From: Flavobacterium supellecticarium
GTDB lineage: Bacteria > Bacteroidota > Bacteroidia > Flavobacteriales > Flavobacteriaceae
DNA: 64,000 nt
Assembly: GCF_004801375.1 (NCBI RefSeq)
Contig: NZ_SSNZ01000005.1
Location: forward strand, 62,001-126,000
Direction of reading: 5' to 3'
The notes under the pieces are model-generated. The model had not been told where the DNA came from, made no database searches, and saw only the letters and a program-made list of their open reading frames with translations. The position numbers and the translations under genes were made by a program. Positions 53,481 to 62,889 of the stretch are shown here, piece after piece (the stretch's first letter is position 1; each line of letters begins with the position of its first letter).

Positions 53481-54017
53481 ATGGAACTCGAGCAATTAAA
53501 ATATCCGATTGGAAAGTTTATCGTTCCTACGGAAATCGACAAGGATCATATCCTGGAATGGAAAACCACGATACGGGAATTGCCACAGGATCTGGAAAAG
53601 CTGGTAAAAGGCCTTTCCCAAACGGAATTAAACTGGATATACCGACCGGATGGCTGGTCGGTGAAACAGGTGGTACATCATCTGGCCGATAGTCATATGA
53701 ACAGTTTTACCCGTTTTAAACTAACACTTACCGAAAATGTTCCGGCTATCCGACCATATGAAGAGCAACTTTGGGCCGCTACGCCCGATGGTAAAGACAA
53801 CGATATTTCGGCCTCCTTACTTATGATCAAAGGAATACACAGTCGCTGGAGTTATCTGCTTGATCATTTATCGGAGCAGGATATGAATCTGTTGTATTTT
53901 CATCCGCAACACCAACGGTTATATTCGTTAAAAGAAGCCATCGGGCTATACCATTGGCATTCCCAACATCATTTGGCACATATCCGACAGGCGTTACAAC
54001 ACAAAGGGATTTTTTAA
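53481..54017 (+). CDS. YfiT/DinB-like metal-dependent hydrolase or thiol transferase
   Basis: The 178-residue protein is a DinB-fold four-helix protein of the YfiT/BstA type. Metal ligands are probably His in VVHHLADSHMN and the two His near the C terminus in YHWHSQHHLAHIRQAL. The N-terminal LKYPIGKF is typical of YfiT. Known relatives transfer bacillithiol or mycothiol or hydrolyse their conjugates. Whether this organism makes bacillithiol is not shown here. It is closely linked (7 bp) to the preceding fusion gene. Confidence 0.9.
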   Translation: MELEQLKYPIGKFIVPTEIDKDHILEWKTTIRELPQDLEKLVKGLSQTELNWIYRPDGWSVKQVVHHLADSHMNSFTRFKLTLTENVPAIRPYEEQLWAATPDGKDNDISASLLMIKGIHSRWSYLLDHLSEQDMNLLYFHPQHQRLYSLKEAIGLYHWHSQHHLAHIRQALQHKGIF

Positions 54018-54077
54018 TCGCGATGGAACGAATGACTGCAAAAAAAGAAGTTACTTTGTTCCGATAAAAACAAAAGC

Positions 54078-54884
54078 ATGAAACCTTCTATTGCAATTGT
54101 CGGCTGCGGCTGGCTTGGTCTTCCATTGGCAAAAAAACTAATCCAACTCGGTTATCCGGTGAGTGGTTCAACAACCACACCCGAAAAAATAGCGGTATTG
54201 CAGGAATCACAAATCGATCCCTTTTTGATCAAATGCGGCGAGGAGCAGGTAGAAGGTAACTGGGAAGCTTTTTTTTCCGGAAAAGAAATTGTCATTATAG
54301 ACATTCCGCCAAAGCTTAGAGGTGAAAACCAGGAAAATTTTGTAGCCAAAATACAAACCCTTATTTCCTGTATTGTCACAACAACCGTTACAAAAGTCAT
54401 TTTTGTAAGTTCCACTTCTGTCTATTCCGATACCAATACAACGGTAACCGAATCCTCAATTCCGCAACCGGATACCGAAAGCGGAAAGCAACTTTTGGAA
54501 GCCGAAAACTACTTACTTGAGAAGCCGAATCTTCAGACGACTATTGTCCGATTTGGCGGACTGATCGGGAACGACCGGAATCCGGTAAAATTCCTCGCCG
54601 GAAAGGAAAATATCGAAAACCCCGAAGCTCCGATAAATTTTATCCATCAAACGGATTGTATCGGTATTCTTCTGGCGATAATCGAAAAAGAAATCTGGAA
54701 CGAAACCTTTAATGCCGTCGCGCCTTCCCATCCTACACGGGAAGCATATTATACCCGAAAAGCATTGGAATTCGGATTACCGTTACCGCAATTCAGTCAC
54801 GAAAAACCATCGTCCGGAAAAAGCATCAGTTCGGAAAAAGTACAGCATCTTTTGGAATATGAATTTCAGATTCCGGAACTATGA
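54078..54884 (+). CDS. NAD(P)-binding SDR-like protein (YeeZ-type)
   Basis: The 268-residue protein begins with the dinucleotide-binding motif IVGCGWLGLPLAKKLIQLGYPVSGSTTT. The remaining sequence contains FVSSTSVYSDTNTTVTE and FGGLIGNDRNPVKFLAG, as in YeeZ/extended-SDR epimerase-like proteins. The catalytic YxxxK motif is absent or unclear, so a simple sugar-epimerase activity is doubtful. It starts 60 bp after the YfiT gene and lies upstream of the winged-helix gene by 40 bp. Confidence 0.85.
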   Translation: MKPSIAIVGCGWLGLPLAKKLIQLGYPVSGSTTTPEKIAVLQESQIDPFLIKCGEEQVEGNWEAFFSGKEIVIIDIPPKLRGENQENFVAKIQTLISCIVTTTVTKVIFVSSTSVYSDTNTTVTESSIPQPDTESGKQLLEAENYLLEKPNLQTTIVRFGGLIGNDRNPVKFLAGKENIENPEAPINFIHQTDCIGILLAIIEKEIWNETFNAVAPSHPTREAYYTRKALEFGLPLPQFSHEKPSSGKSISSEKVQHLLEYEFQIPEL

Positions 54885-54924
54885 TCTAAAAAAAGCGGTA
54901 CATTTATAGCTAAAACGATCCCAA

Positions 54925-56004
54925 ATGGATTTAACCAATATCGTTAGCCTTCGTCTCAACAATCAGTGGTTACACCAAAGCCCGGCTCTGGATATTCCAG
55001 AAATCGTATCCCGTATGGGTGCGCTACAGGCGCAGGATTTTGCCATGTCGAAATGGGCCTTAGGCATCCGAAAACCCGGTGCATTTGAAACCGAAATCGA
55101 AACCGCTTTTAATTCCGGATCGATTGTTCGCACCCATGTTATGCGTCCGACCTGGCATACGGTAGCCGCATCCGACATTTACTGGATGCTGGATTTATCC
55201 GCCAAACGAATCAAAGGTTCTGCCAAAGGTCGGTTAAAAGAACTGGAATTAACGCCTGAAGTCCTTTCCCGTTCCTATTCCATTTTGGAAAAAACACTGG
55301 CCGGAAACAACCATCACACCCGCGACGAACTGGTAAGCTTATTCGAACAAAATAGTATTGCCAACTACGACAATCGGATGTCCCATATTTTAATTCTGGC
55401 CGAACAGGACGGTCTTATCTGTAGCGGAAAAATAAAACAGGGAAAAACCACATATGCATTGTTAGAAGAATGGGTTCCGCAAAAAAGTAATATTAGCAGG
55501 GAAGAAGCGTTGGAAAAACTGGCCCGGAAATACTTTTCCAGTCATGGTCCGGCAACACTGACCGATTTTCAATGGTGGTCCGGCTTGTCTTTGTCGGAAG
55601 TCCGAAAAGCACTCAACCTGATCCAACATGATTTCCTGTCCGAAAACATCGGTTCGGAGACCTATTGGTTTTCACATACAATTACATCATCAGTTCCCGA
55701 AAACACGATTCACCTCCTACCGGCTTTCGACGAATGCATCATTAGTTACAAAGACCGTACGGCAACACTAACCGTTGATCATCATAAAAAAGCGGTAACG
55801 CGAAACGGAATCTTTCATCCGGTTATTTTGCATAACGGAAAAGCTGTTGGCATCTGGAAACGAACAATCAAAAATCAAAAAGTAACGATCGATATCCATC
55901 CTTTCGACTCTTTTACGCCTTCCTTGGTTGCGCCACTGGAAAACAAAATACACGAATTTGGCGTTTTCCTCAATAAAGAACCTCATATCCAGTATCACTC
56001 ATGA
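54925..56004 (+). CDS. winged-helix DNA-binding protein, AlkZ/AlkX (HTH_42)-like
   Basis: The 359-residue protein belongs to the PF06224 (HTH_42) superfamily. Visible features are IVSRMGALQAQDFAMSKWALG, with the Q-x-Q-like element (ALQAQD) of AlkZ glycosylases, MRPTWHTVAASDIYWML and three winged-helix-like repeats. AlkZ unhooks DNA interstrand crosslinks; other members are uncharacterised. A role in repairing alkylated or crosslinked DNA is possible but not proven. The VOC gene overlaps its stop by 4 bp. Confidence 0.85.
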   Translation: MDLTNIVSLRLNNQWLHQSPALDIPEIVSRMGALQAQDFAMSKWALGIRKPGAFETEIETAFNSGSIVRTHVMRPTWHTVAASDIYWMLDLSAKRIKGSAKGRLKELELTPEVLSRSYSILEKTLAGNNHHTRDELVSLFEQNSIANYDNRMSHILILAEQDGLICSGKIKQGKTTYALLEEWVPQKSNISREEALEKLARKYFSSHGPATLTDFQWWSGLSLSEVRKALNLIQHDFLSENIGSETYWFSHTITSSVPENTIHLLPAFDECIISYKDRTATLTVDHHKKAVTRNGIFHPVILHNGKAVGIWKRTIKNQKVTIDIHPFDSFTPSLVAPLENKIHEFGVFLNKEPHIQYHS

Positions 56005-56390
56005 AACAGAACATCACACATATCACCCTTTTGGTAAACGATTATGACGAAACCATTGCTTTTTATACGGAAAAACTTCAATTTTCGGTATTGGAAAACA
56101 TATCCGGCGACGATGGCAGACGTTGGGTAACGCTTGCACCAAAGGGTTATTCCGGTAGCGCATTTGCCTTGATCAAAGCTACGACACCGGCACAACAGGA
56201 ACGCGTTGGAAACCAAACCGGCGGTACGGTTTCTTTTTTTCTGAATACCGATGACATCGAACGTGATCTGGCCCATTTCCGACAACAGAATGTTTCCATC
56301 GTTCGGGATATGGTTCATGAACCTTGGGGCAAAGTGGCCATTTTTACCGATCTTTATGGTAACCTTTGGGATTTAATCGAAACGCCATGA
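56001..56390 (+). CDS. VOC (glyoxalase/bleomycin-resistance-type) family protein
   Basis: The 129-residue protein has the vicinal-oxygen-chelate fold: NITHITLLVNDYDETIAFYTEKL, SAFALIKATTPAQ and IFTDLYGNLWDLIE. Metal ligands are probably His5-region His, Glu near 95 and Glu near the C terminus, but the pattern is not that of a clear glyoxalase I. Members bind or inactivate small molecules such as fosfomycin or bleomycin. The start is coupled to the preceding gene (ATGA) and its stop to the next (ATGA). Confidence 0.88.
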   Translation: MKQNITHITLLVNDYDETIAFYTEKLQFSVLENISGDDGRRWVTLAPKGYSGSAFALIKATTPAQQERVGNQTGGTVSFFLNTDDIERDLAHFRQQNVSIVRDMVHEPWGKVAIFTDLYGNLWDLIETP

Positions 56391-56797
56391 AGTCGACCAA
56401 TTATCAAAATACGTTTATTGCTGTTGCCGAAGATTGTCCGGTCTCGCAAGCGGCCATTCCGCCTATACGCGGTAGTGAAAAATCGGCTGTAAATTTACAG
56501 TTTGAAACATTGCGCGACAATCCGTATCGCTATACTTCCGATGATATTTTATTTGCGGTTTATGCGCTGAAAAATCATATTCCAAAATCCAATTACGATT
56601 CGGAACGGGAACTATTTTTCACTAAAAGTCAGGCGTGTTTGCGTTGTTCACCCTTATCCAAACGTTATGGTTGGGGAACACATCACAATGCCGAAGGTAA
56701 AGTCGCACTCTACGCTATCGATTCCGACGACTACAAAAAACTGGCGCAGGATTCCGTACTAACACAGGTTAAGGCAATGCGTTCCAAACGGAAATAA
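56387..56797 (+). CDS. DUF6157 family protein
   Basis: The 136-residue protein starts at MKSTNYQNTFIAVAEDCPVS, where the ATG overlaps the VOC stop (ATGA). An upstream ATG at 56366 would lie deep inside the VOC gene and is not used here. The sequence contains PIRGSEKSAVNLQFETLRDNPYRYTSDDILFAVY and RCSPLSKRYGWGTHHNAEGKVALYA, features of DUF6157. Family function is unknown. It ends the operon and is followed by a terminator. Confidence 0.85.
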   Translation: MKSTNYQNTFIAVAEDCPVSQAAIPPIRGSEKSAVNLQFETLRDNPYRYTSDDILFAVYALKNHIPKSNYDSERELFFTKSQACLRCSPLSKRYGWGTHHNAEGKVALYAIDSDDYKKLAQDSVLTQVKAMRSKRK

Positions 56798-56812
56798 TTC
56801 TCCTTTTATTTT

Positions 56813-56838
56813 AAGCCGGCTTATCGCCGGTTTTTTTT
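56813..56838 (+). terminator. terminator after the DUF6157 gene
   Basis: CCGGC/GCCGG arms (56816-56820, 56826-56830) with a 5-nt loop and eight T after the stem. Confidence 0.8.
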
Positions 56839-56917
56839 GTTTTTAACATTTTTTATCACAAAAAATTTATTTTTTAAATATCATCACGTTTTTACAACAA
56901 CTATTTAATTAAATTTT

Positions 56918-56925
56918 TATATTTG
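56918..56925 (+). promoter_or_regulatory. candidate promoter -7 element upstream of the M12/FG-GAP protease gene
   Basis: TATATTTG at 56918-56925, 171 bp before the ATG. If used, the leader is long (about 165 nt). The rest of the 258-bp gap (56839-57096) is AT-rich, with no other signal I can support. Confidence 0.4.
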
Positions 56926-57096
56926 ATACAAATAATACCATTTACAATATTTAAAACAATACAAAATGGTACTTTTTGCCCAATATTCACACCTTTATTA
57001 TTTGATACAAGCCTCATAATTTTTCGCATTTGTTTTCAGGGTATTACAGCATTCGCATAGTCACCAATAGCATATTAACACCAAAAACAATAAATT

Positions 57097-59823
57097 ATGA
57101 AAAAAAGCTTACTCCTACTGTCGGCTTTGCTGCTTTCTTTTACAGCAATGGCGCAGGTTCCGGAAACCAGTAGTCCGGACGATCCTCCAAGTTACACCCA
57201 ACCTCAGGAAAACCAGACTCCGGTGTATGAATTACAACCGACGCAGTTAAGTGCGGAAGTACAGGAATACCTCCACGGGCGTGTGGAAGGTTTTTCGGCC
57301 TATCGTTTTGATTATGGCGCCTTAAACGATTACCTGCTCAAAAATCCGTATGCACTCGAATTCATTCTGAAATCCGATGCCGGTACGACCAAATTTACCA
57401 TGCAACGCCACGATATGCGCGCCCTCGATTATACCGAAGGGGTTACTCATGAAGGCGGTGAAAATCAGATTACATTCCAACGTACTGCCGAAACCGATCT
57501 CAACTATAATGTTCCAACGATAAAAGGGATTGCCGATAATAATCCCTCCATTCTGACACGTCTGGCTGTTTTTAACGACAATCTTGTCGGTTTAAAATGG
57601 AATACCGAAAGCAATGAAGTGCTCTATTATACGTCACTTCAGGATTTTATCAAATTAAACGGTGACGATTTTGTGACCGATGAAAATCCGTTATTGGTTT
57701 TTAACCTCGGAAATATCATCAGTAGGCAAAACTCCCGTTGTACGCAAATCAAGGAGTTGATTCAGGAACCGCCTGTGGCCGAAAAAGGCTTTTTCTATCA
57801 GTGTACGCCGCGATTCCTGACAATCGCTGCCGAAGGTGATAAACCCTGGTGCGATCAAAATGGAAGTAATTCGGCTTCCAATATCCTAAGCAATCTGTTT
57901 TTTGTCGAATGTGTTTACACGCATTATTTCAACATTTCTTTTATTGTAAAACACGTCAATCTTTTACCCAATAACGGTTCGCTGTACAACACCAATGATG
58001 CGACCGACTTACTGTATAAATTCCGCGATAACTGGAATGCCAACCATACCAATAAAGACCGCGATTTAGCATTGTTGTTTACCGGAAGGCGTCCGAATAG
58101 CGGAACGGTTGGTATCGCATTTACCAACTCGCTTTGCACCAGCTATTCTGCCTATGGCGTTATTGGTAAAGATCCTACACGAATTCGTATTACCGCTCAT
58201 GAAATAGGCCATATTTTTGGTTCGCTGCACGATGACGAACACTACGGAACCTCATCCTGTAGTGGGAACGATATGCCTATTATGTGTATGTATACCTCAA
58301 CTTATACACCGCTGTATTTTAGTCCGCATACCCGAAATATTATTCTGAATTCCATTAATAGTCATGCGTATTGCCTGAACGATTATGCCAACGTAAATAA
58401 TTCAAGTGAAATCGTAAAATCCTGGACCAATAACCGAAACCTGAAATGGGTGGCAACCTGGTATATGCAGGACGGCGATTATATTCTGACCGGAAACTTT
58501 GACGGAGAAAACAATGATGAAGAGATTTTCTTTGCCAATCCCGACAGAAATTGGGCCGGTATTATGGATTTCTCCTGCGATCAGGGAACCGACTGGTATC
58601 ATCTTTGGGGGAATGGCGGAAACCGTACTTTCGGATGCTGGTATCGTAATTATGGCGATCGTTACTACTCGGGTGATTTTGACGGTGACGGAAAAGATGA
58701 AATCTTATCCCGCACCGATACCGGAAGTTGGGCACAAATTAAAGAATACCTCCCTTCGACCTGGTCGTGGAAGGAACGCTGGAGTAATAATGGCAGTAAT
58801 ACCCCTATCGCCTATTGGTATATGGGACCAAAAGACACCTTCCTTGTGGGTGATTTCGATGGTGACGGAAAAGACGAATTACTTTGCGTAAATCCAAACG
58901 GATGGTCGCATCTGGTAAAATTCAATTCGTCTCCAGGCGGATGGTATTCCCCGCAAACAATATGGAGTAACAACGGTTCCGGATGGATTGGCGGGTTACA
59001 GATTTCACAGATTCAACGGTATATGAAAGGTAAAATGCGTACCACTACCCGCGATGAGCTGTATGCATTTGTGAGCAATTCATCCAGTAGTTTTTCTGCC
59101 ATCATGCGTTTTACCGGTAGCGGATGGACGCTCACCGGCGGACAGGGATTGGGAACCAGCTTTACCACTACCAATGTCACTCCGGCGCATTACAGCTATA
59201 AAATGATGACTGGGAATCTGGATAACGATGGCTATAGTGAATATTTGGCAATCAGCAATACCTGGATCGGAAGCTACGACTATAGTAACGGTGGTCCCGG
59301 AATGTCGTTTAACTGGAGTAACGGTGGTAGTTCCTATTATAACGACTGGTACCTGAACCAACCTTCACGTCAGTTCCTGGTAAAAGCAGCACCAACGGCT
59401 CCGGATCAGATTTTTAACATTCAATATATTAAGAGAAGTTCCGGATGGTGGTTCTGGTACCGAGAATGGTACGAAGCATCTCTGGCGTCTATGTATCGCG
59501 GCGAATTACCAAATCAGAATATGAAAGCAGCGGAACCGGAGTTGGATTTTGGAAAACCATCAATTATTTCGGTAAACGACAATATGTTGATTTATCCAAA
59601 TCCGACTAAAGATATTCTGAATATCGATTTTAACAATCTGGAAGTAAAACAAGCCAATGCTTCCCTGATCGATATCACTGGTAAAACGGTACTACAACAA
59701 CCGCTAACCGGCCCGAATAATGTACTATCCTTACAGGCTCTTTCCGAAGGGGTATATATTATAAAGATCGATTCGGAAAATCAACCGGTAATCACTCAGA
59801 AAATTGTGATTCAGAAAAAATAA
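57097..59823 (+). CDS. secreted zinc metalloprotease with FG-GAP-like repeats and T9SS type-A signal
   Basis: The 908-residue protein has a signal peptide ending near TAMAQ. A propeptide-like region leads to the M12-like zinc motif HEIGHIFGSLHDD near residue 367, followed by a Met-turn IMCMYTS. From about residue 460 there are FG-GAP/VCBS-like repeats with NFDGENNDEEIFF, DFDGDGKDEILS and DFDGDGKDELLC, predicted to bind calcium. The C terminus (from about residue 830, LIYPNPTKDILNIDF) is a T9SS type-A sorting domain. It is expected to be secreted and to digest an unknown protein. A bidirectional terminator separates it from the M13 gene. Confidence 0.92.
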   Translation: MKKSLLLLSALLLSFTAMAQVPETSSPDDPPSYTQPQENQTPVYELQPTQLSAEVQEYLHGRVEGFSAYRFDYGALNDYLLKNPYALEFILKSDAGTTKFTMQRHDMRALDYTEGVTHEGGENQITFQRTAETDLNYNVPTIKGIADNNPSILTRLAVFNDNLVGLKWNTESNEVLYYTSLQDFIKLNGDDFVTDENPLLVFNLGNIISRQNSRCTQIKELIQEPPVAEKGFFYQCTPRFLTIAAEGDKPWCDQNGSNSASNILSNLFFVECVYTHYFNISFIVKHVNLLPNNGSLYNTNDATDLLYKFRDNWNANHTNKDRDLALLFTGRRPNSGTVGIAFTNSLCTSYSAYGVIGKDPTRIRITAHEIGHIFGSLHDDEHYGTSSCSGNDMPIMCMYTSTYTPLYFSPHTRNIILNSINSHAYCLNDYANVNNSSEIVKSWTNNRNLKWVATWYMQDGDYILTGNFDGENNDEEIFFANPDRNWAGIMDFSCDQGTDWYHLWGNGGNRTFGCWYRNYGDRYYSGDFDGDGKDEILSRTDTGSWAQIKEYLPSTWSWKERWSNNGSNTPIAYWYMGPKDTFLVGDFDGDGKDELLCVNPNGWSHLVKFNSSPGGWYSPQTIWSNNGSGWIGGLQISQIQRYMKGKMRTTTRDELYAFVSNSSSSFSAIMRFTGSGWTLTGGQGLGTSFTTTNVTPAHYSYKMMTGNLDNDGYSEYLAISNTWIGSYDYSNGGPGMSFNWSNGGSSYYNDWYLNQPSRQFLVKAAPTAPDQIFNIQYIKRSSGWWFWYREWYEASLASMYRGELPNQNMKAAEPELDFGKPSIISVNDNMLIYPNPTKDILNIDFNNLEVKQANASLIDITGKTVLQQPLTGPNNVLSLQALSEGVYIIKIDSENQPVITQKIVIQKK

Positions 59824-59843
59824 AAACGGTAATCCGATTTATA

Positions 59844-59872
59844 AAAAAAGCCTCCCATTTGGGAGGCTTTTG
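59844..59872. terminator. bidirectional terminator between two protease genes
   Basis: An AAGCCTCCC/GGGAGGCTT stem (59848-59856 and 59861-59869) with a 4-nt loop, flanked by A and T runs on each side. It ends both convergent transcripts. Confidence 0.8.
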
Positions 59873-59874
59873 CA

Positions 59875-61953
59875 TTACCAGATCTTAACTCTGTCTTCTG
59901 GTTTTACATATAATTTATCGCCCGGTTTAATGCTAAATGCTTCGTAGAAAGCATCCACATTTTGCAACGGCACATAAGCACGGTACATTCCCGGTGAGTG
60001 TGGGTCGGTTTTCACCTGATTTTTAATTGCCTCGTCTCTCATTTTAGAACGCCAGATGGTCGCCCATGAAATAAAGAAACGTTGTTCCGGTGTAAATCCG
60101 TCGATTAATCCAGGGTTTCCGTTTTTCTTAAGGAATAATTGTAGTCCGTCATAAGCAGCATTAACACCACCAAGGTCACCAATGTTTTCACCTAACGTAA
60201 ATTTACCATCTACGAAGGTTCCCGGTAGTGGCTCCAAAGCACTGTATTGCGCTGCCAAAGCACCTCCTAAACCGGTAAATTGTTTTAAATCTTCGTCCGT
60301 CCACCAGTTTACTAAGTTTCCATCGGCATTGTAACGCGCTCCGGAATCATCAAAACCGTGTGAAATTTCGTGTCCGATAACCGCTCCGATTCCACCGTAG
60401 TTAACCGCCTCATCCGCTTTATAATCGTAGAATGGCGGTTGTAAAATTGCAGCCGGGAATACGATTTCGTTATACGACGGATTGAAATAAGCATTTACTG
60501 TTTGCGGTGACATTCCCCAACGGGTTTTGTCTACCGGCTTTTTCAAATCGTCGATATTTTCCTGGAATCCCCAACGGGCTACGTTTTTCATGTTTTCATA
60601 GTACGCACCACCATTAGCAGGTCCTGTAATTACCAATTTGGAATAATCTTTCCATTTATCCGGATATCCGATTTTAACGGTCGACTTACGCAATTTTTGG
60701 ATCGCTCCCTGTTTGGTTGCCGGTGTCATCCAAGGCAAACGGTTGATACGATTTTCGAAAGCTAAGAATACGTTTTCGATCATCGCTTTGGCTTTGGCTT
60801 TGGCCTCGGCCGGGAATTTTTCGGCTACATATAATTTACCTAAGGCTTCTCCTACTGTTCCGTTTACAACCTGTAACGCTCTTTCTTCTCTAGGACGTTG
60901 TTTGATCGCTCCTTGTAATGTTTTGCTGTAGAAATCCCAGTTTGCATTTTCAATATCAGTTGTCAATACCCCTGTCGATTTGTTGATCAATGTCCAACGT
61001 AAATACGCTTTCCAACTGTCTACATCATTTTGTTTGAAGATGTCTTCCAAAGCCGTCATATAACGCGGTTGTGATACCACTAACGAATCCAGGTTTTGTA
61101 TGCCTACTCCTTCAAAATAGTTTTTCCAGTTTACCGATGGTGTCAATTTTTGTAAATCGGCTACCCGCATCGGGTTGTATGTTTTTCGTCTGTCGCGACG
61201 TTCCACACGATCCAGTCTTGGTTTGGCCATTGCTGTTTCCAATGCCAATACTTTATTCGCATCTTCTTTCGCCTGGGTTGGTCCTTCCCCTAAAAACTGC
61301 AACATACGCGCTACGTGCGCTACGTATTTTTCTCTTTTTTCTTTTGAATCGGCATCATCCGACACATAATAATCACGATCCGGTAATCCAAGACTTCCCA
61401 AACCTACATATACTACGTTACGGTTACTGTTTTTAGCATCGGCTCCTACTCCCATTCCATAGAATCCCATACCGCCTTCCGATTCCATTTCCAGTAAAAG
61501 CGCATTCAGATCCTGTACGTTTTTAACCGCATTGATTTTGGCTAATGTCGCTTTAATCGGATCAATACCTCTTTTGTCTCGGGCAATGGTATCCATAAAA
61601 GTTTTATACACATTTACCGCTTTCGCCTGATCGGAATTCGGATCCAGATTTTTGTCGGCTGCCGCTTTTTTTAAGATCGCTAATGCATCTTTATCCGTAT
61701 TCTGGCGTAGTTCGTCAAAACTTCCCCAACGGGTTTTATCGCTTGGAATTTCGGTTTTGTCATACCAGGTTCCGTTTACATAACGGAAGAAATCGTCACC
61801 CGGTTTAACCGATTTGTCCATATAGCTCAAATTGATGCCCGGATGCGTCGCCTGCTTGTCGGCCGATGCGGTAGTCTGTCCTGATTTACAGGAAAACAAA
61901 ACCAACGTAGCGGTTGCGCCAAGTAATACGCCTTTATTCATTTTTATTTCCAT
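59875..61953 (-). CDS. M13-family zinc metallopeptidase lipoprotein
   Basis: The 692-residue protein is a neprilysin-type peptidase. The zinc motif is GHEISHGFDD, with the downstream GENIGDLGGVNAAYDG supplying the third ligand Glu. Other M13 landmarks are NAYFNPSYNEIVFPAAILQPP and the C-terminal YRAYVPLQNVDAFYEAF. A lipobox-like LVLFSCKSG gives a membrane-anchored protein. The start at 61953 (MEIKMNKG) is chosen; 61941 (MNKG) is also possible. An upstream in-frame ATG at 61992 overlaps the -7 element 61990-61997 and is unlikely. It probably digests small peptides in the periplasm. Confidence 0.92.
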   Translation of the reverse strand: MEIKMNKGVLLGATATLVLFSCKSGQTTASADKQATHPGINLSYMDKSVKPGDDFFRYVNGTWYDKTEIPSDKTRWGSFDELRQNTDKDALAILKKAAADKNLDPNSDQAKAVNVYKTFMDTIARDKRGIDPIKATLAKINAVKNVQDLNALLLEMESEGGMGFYGMGVGADAKNSNRNVVYVGLGSLGLPDRDYYVSDDADSKEKREKYVAHVARMLQFLGEGPTQAKEDANKVLALETAMAKPRLDRVERRDRRKTYNPMRVADLQKLTPSVNWKNYFEGVGIQNLDSLVVSQPRYMTALEDIFKQNDVDSWKAYLRWTLINKSTGVLTTDIENANWDFYSKTLQGAIKQRPREERALQVVNGTVGEALGKLYVAEKFPAEAKAKAKAMIENVFLAFENRINRLPWMTPATKQGAIQKLRKSTVKIGYPDKWKDYSKLVITGPANGGAYYENMKNVARWGFQENIDDLKKPVDKTRWGMSPQTVNAYFNPSYNEIVFPAAILQPPFYDYKADEAVNYGGIGAVIGHEISHGFDDSGARYNADGNLVNWWTDEDLKQFTGLGGALAAQYSALEPLPGTFVDGKFTLGENIGDLGGVNAAYDGLQLFLKKNGNPGLIDGFTPEQRFFISWATIWRSKMRDEAIKNQVKTDPHSPGMYRAYVPLQNVDAFYEAFSIKPGDKLYVKPEDRVKIW

Positions 61954-61989
61954 ATTGTTAATTTTGGTTGCTATTTGTGTTTCGGATAA

Positions 61990-61997
61990 CAAAAATA
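61990..61997 (-). promoter_or_regulatory. candidate promoter -7 element of the M13 peptidase gene
   Basis: TATTTTTG on the minus strand, 36 bp before the chosen ATG at 61953. It rules out the upstream in-frame ATG at 61992. Confidence 0.55.
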
Positions 61998-62089
61998 AGA
62001 ATTCATCGCCGAATCGCTTTTTTTATTTGTTAAAATTAAACCTGCTGTGATTTAGGTAATATTTAACCCCCTAATAGCGAACTTCTTTA

Positions 62090-62097
62090 TACTTTTG
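62090..62097 (+). promoter_or_regulatory. candidate promoter -7 element of the SCO gene
   Basis: TACTTTTG lies 14 bp before the ATG (leader of about 8 nt). No TTG element is clear upstream. Confidence 0.5.
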
Positions 62098-62111
62098 CAA
62101 AAAATTATATC

Positions 62112-62783
62112 ATGCTTCGCTTTTTCAAAAAATACCGACTGTTTTTTATCGTTCTTTTTGTTCTTTCCGCTATTATCATTACGCTTTTTTATAACGCACT
62201 GACGCCTAAAAAACACTTGCCTATCTATTCACCGTCTATGGTTAATCCGGAATTGGTGGATACCACGATACAACACGTAGCCAACAAACATACTATTGCT
62301 GATTTTGCTTTTGTCAATCAAAACGGAAAAACGATTACTCAAAAGGATTACGAAGGGAAAATTTATGTGGCCGATTTCTTTTTTACCACTTGTCCGACTA
62401 TTTGTCCGATTATGACCACTAATATGGTATGGCTTCAGGACAAAATCAAAAACAATCCTAAGGTAATGTTGTTGTCACATTCGGTAACACCTGATATCGA
62501 TAGTGTACCGGTGTTAAAAAAATATGCACTGGAAAAAGGCGTGATTGACAGCAAATGGAATTTGGTTACCGGAGACAAAAAAGACATTTATTATATTGCC
62601 CGTAAATCGTATCTGGCTGTTAAAACCGGAAAGCCGGAAGAACTTTATGATATGGTACATACCGAAAATTTTGTGTTAGTCGATAGCAAACGTCGTGTCC
62701 GCGGTTTTTACGACGGAACCAAAATGGAGGATGTGCAACGACTACTGGACGACATCAACTGGTTGTCGGCTCAGGAAAAATAA
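62112..62783 (+). CDS. SCO1/SenC family copper chaperone
   Basis: The 223-residue protein has an N-terminal membrane anchor (RLFFIVLFVLSAIIITLFY) and a thioredoxin-like domain with the copper-binding CxxxC as Cys94 and Cys98 in TTCPTICPIM. The third ligand is probably the His in DMVHTENFVLVD. SCO proteins deliver copper to the CuA site of cytochrome c oxidase or work in thiol redox. No oxidase gene is adjacent. It ends 106 bp before feoA. Confidence 0.93.
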   Translation: MLRFFKKYRLFFIVLFVLSAIIITLFYNALTPKKHLPIYSPSMVNPELVDTTIQHVANKHTIADFAFVNQNGKTITQKDYEGKIYVADFFFTTCPTICPIMTTNMVWLQDKIKNNPKVMLLSHSVTPDIDSVPVLKKYALEKGVIDSKWNLVTGDKKDIYYIARKSYLAVKTGKPEELYDMVHTENFVLVDSKRRVRGFYDGTKMEDVQRLLDDINWLSAQEK

Positions 62784-62818
62784 TCCGCTAAAGACGGATT
62801 CATAAAAAAATGTAAAAG

Positions 62819-62860
62819 TCCGTTTTAACATGGCGTATCCGTTTTAAATGCTTACTTTTG
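62819..62860 (+). promoter_or_regulatory. feoAB promoter region with 10-bp direct repeat
   Basis: TCCGTTTTAA is repeated at 62819-62828 and 62838-62847 (19-bp spacing), immediately upstream of a TACTTTTG -7 element (62853-62860). The repeats sit where an activator or repressor would bind. A Fur box was not clearly recognised. Confidence 0.5.
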
Positions 62861-62889
62861 TAGTTCTATTTTAATTCAATCTAAATAAG

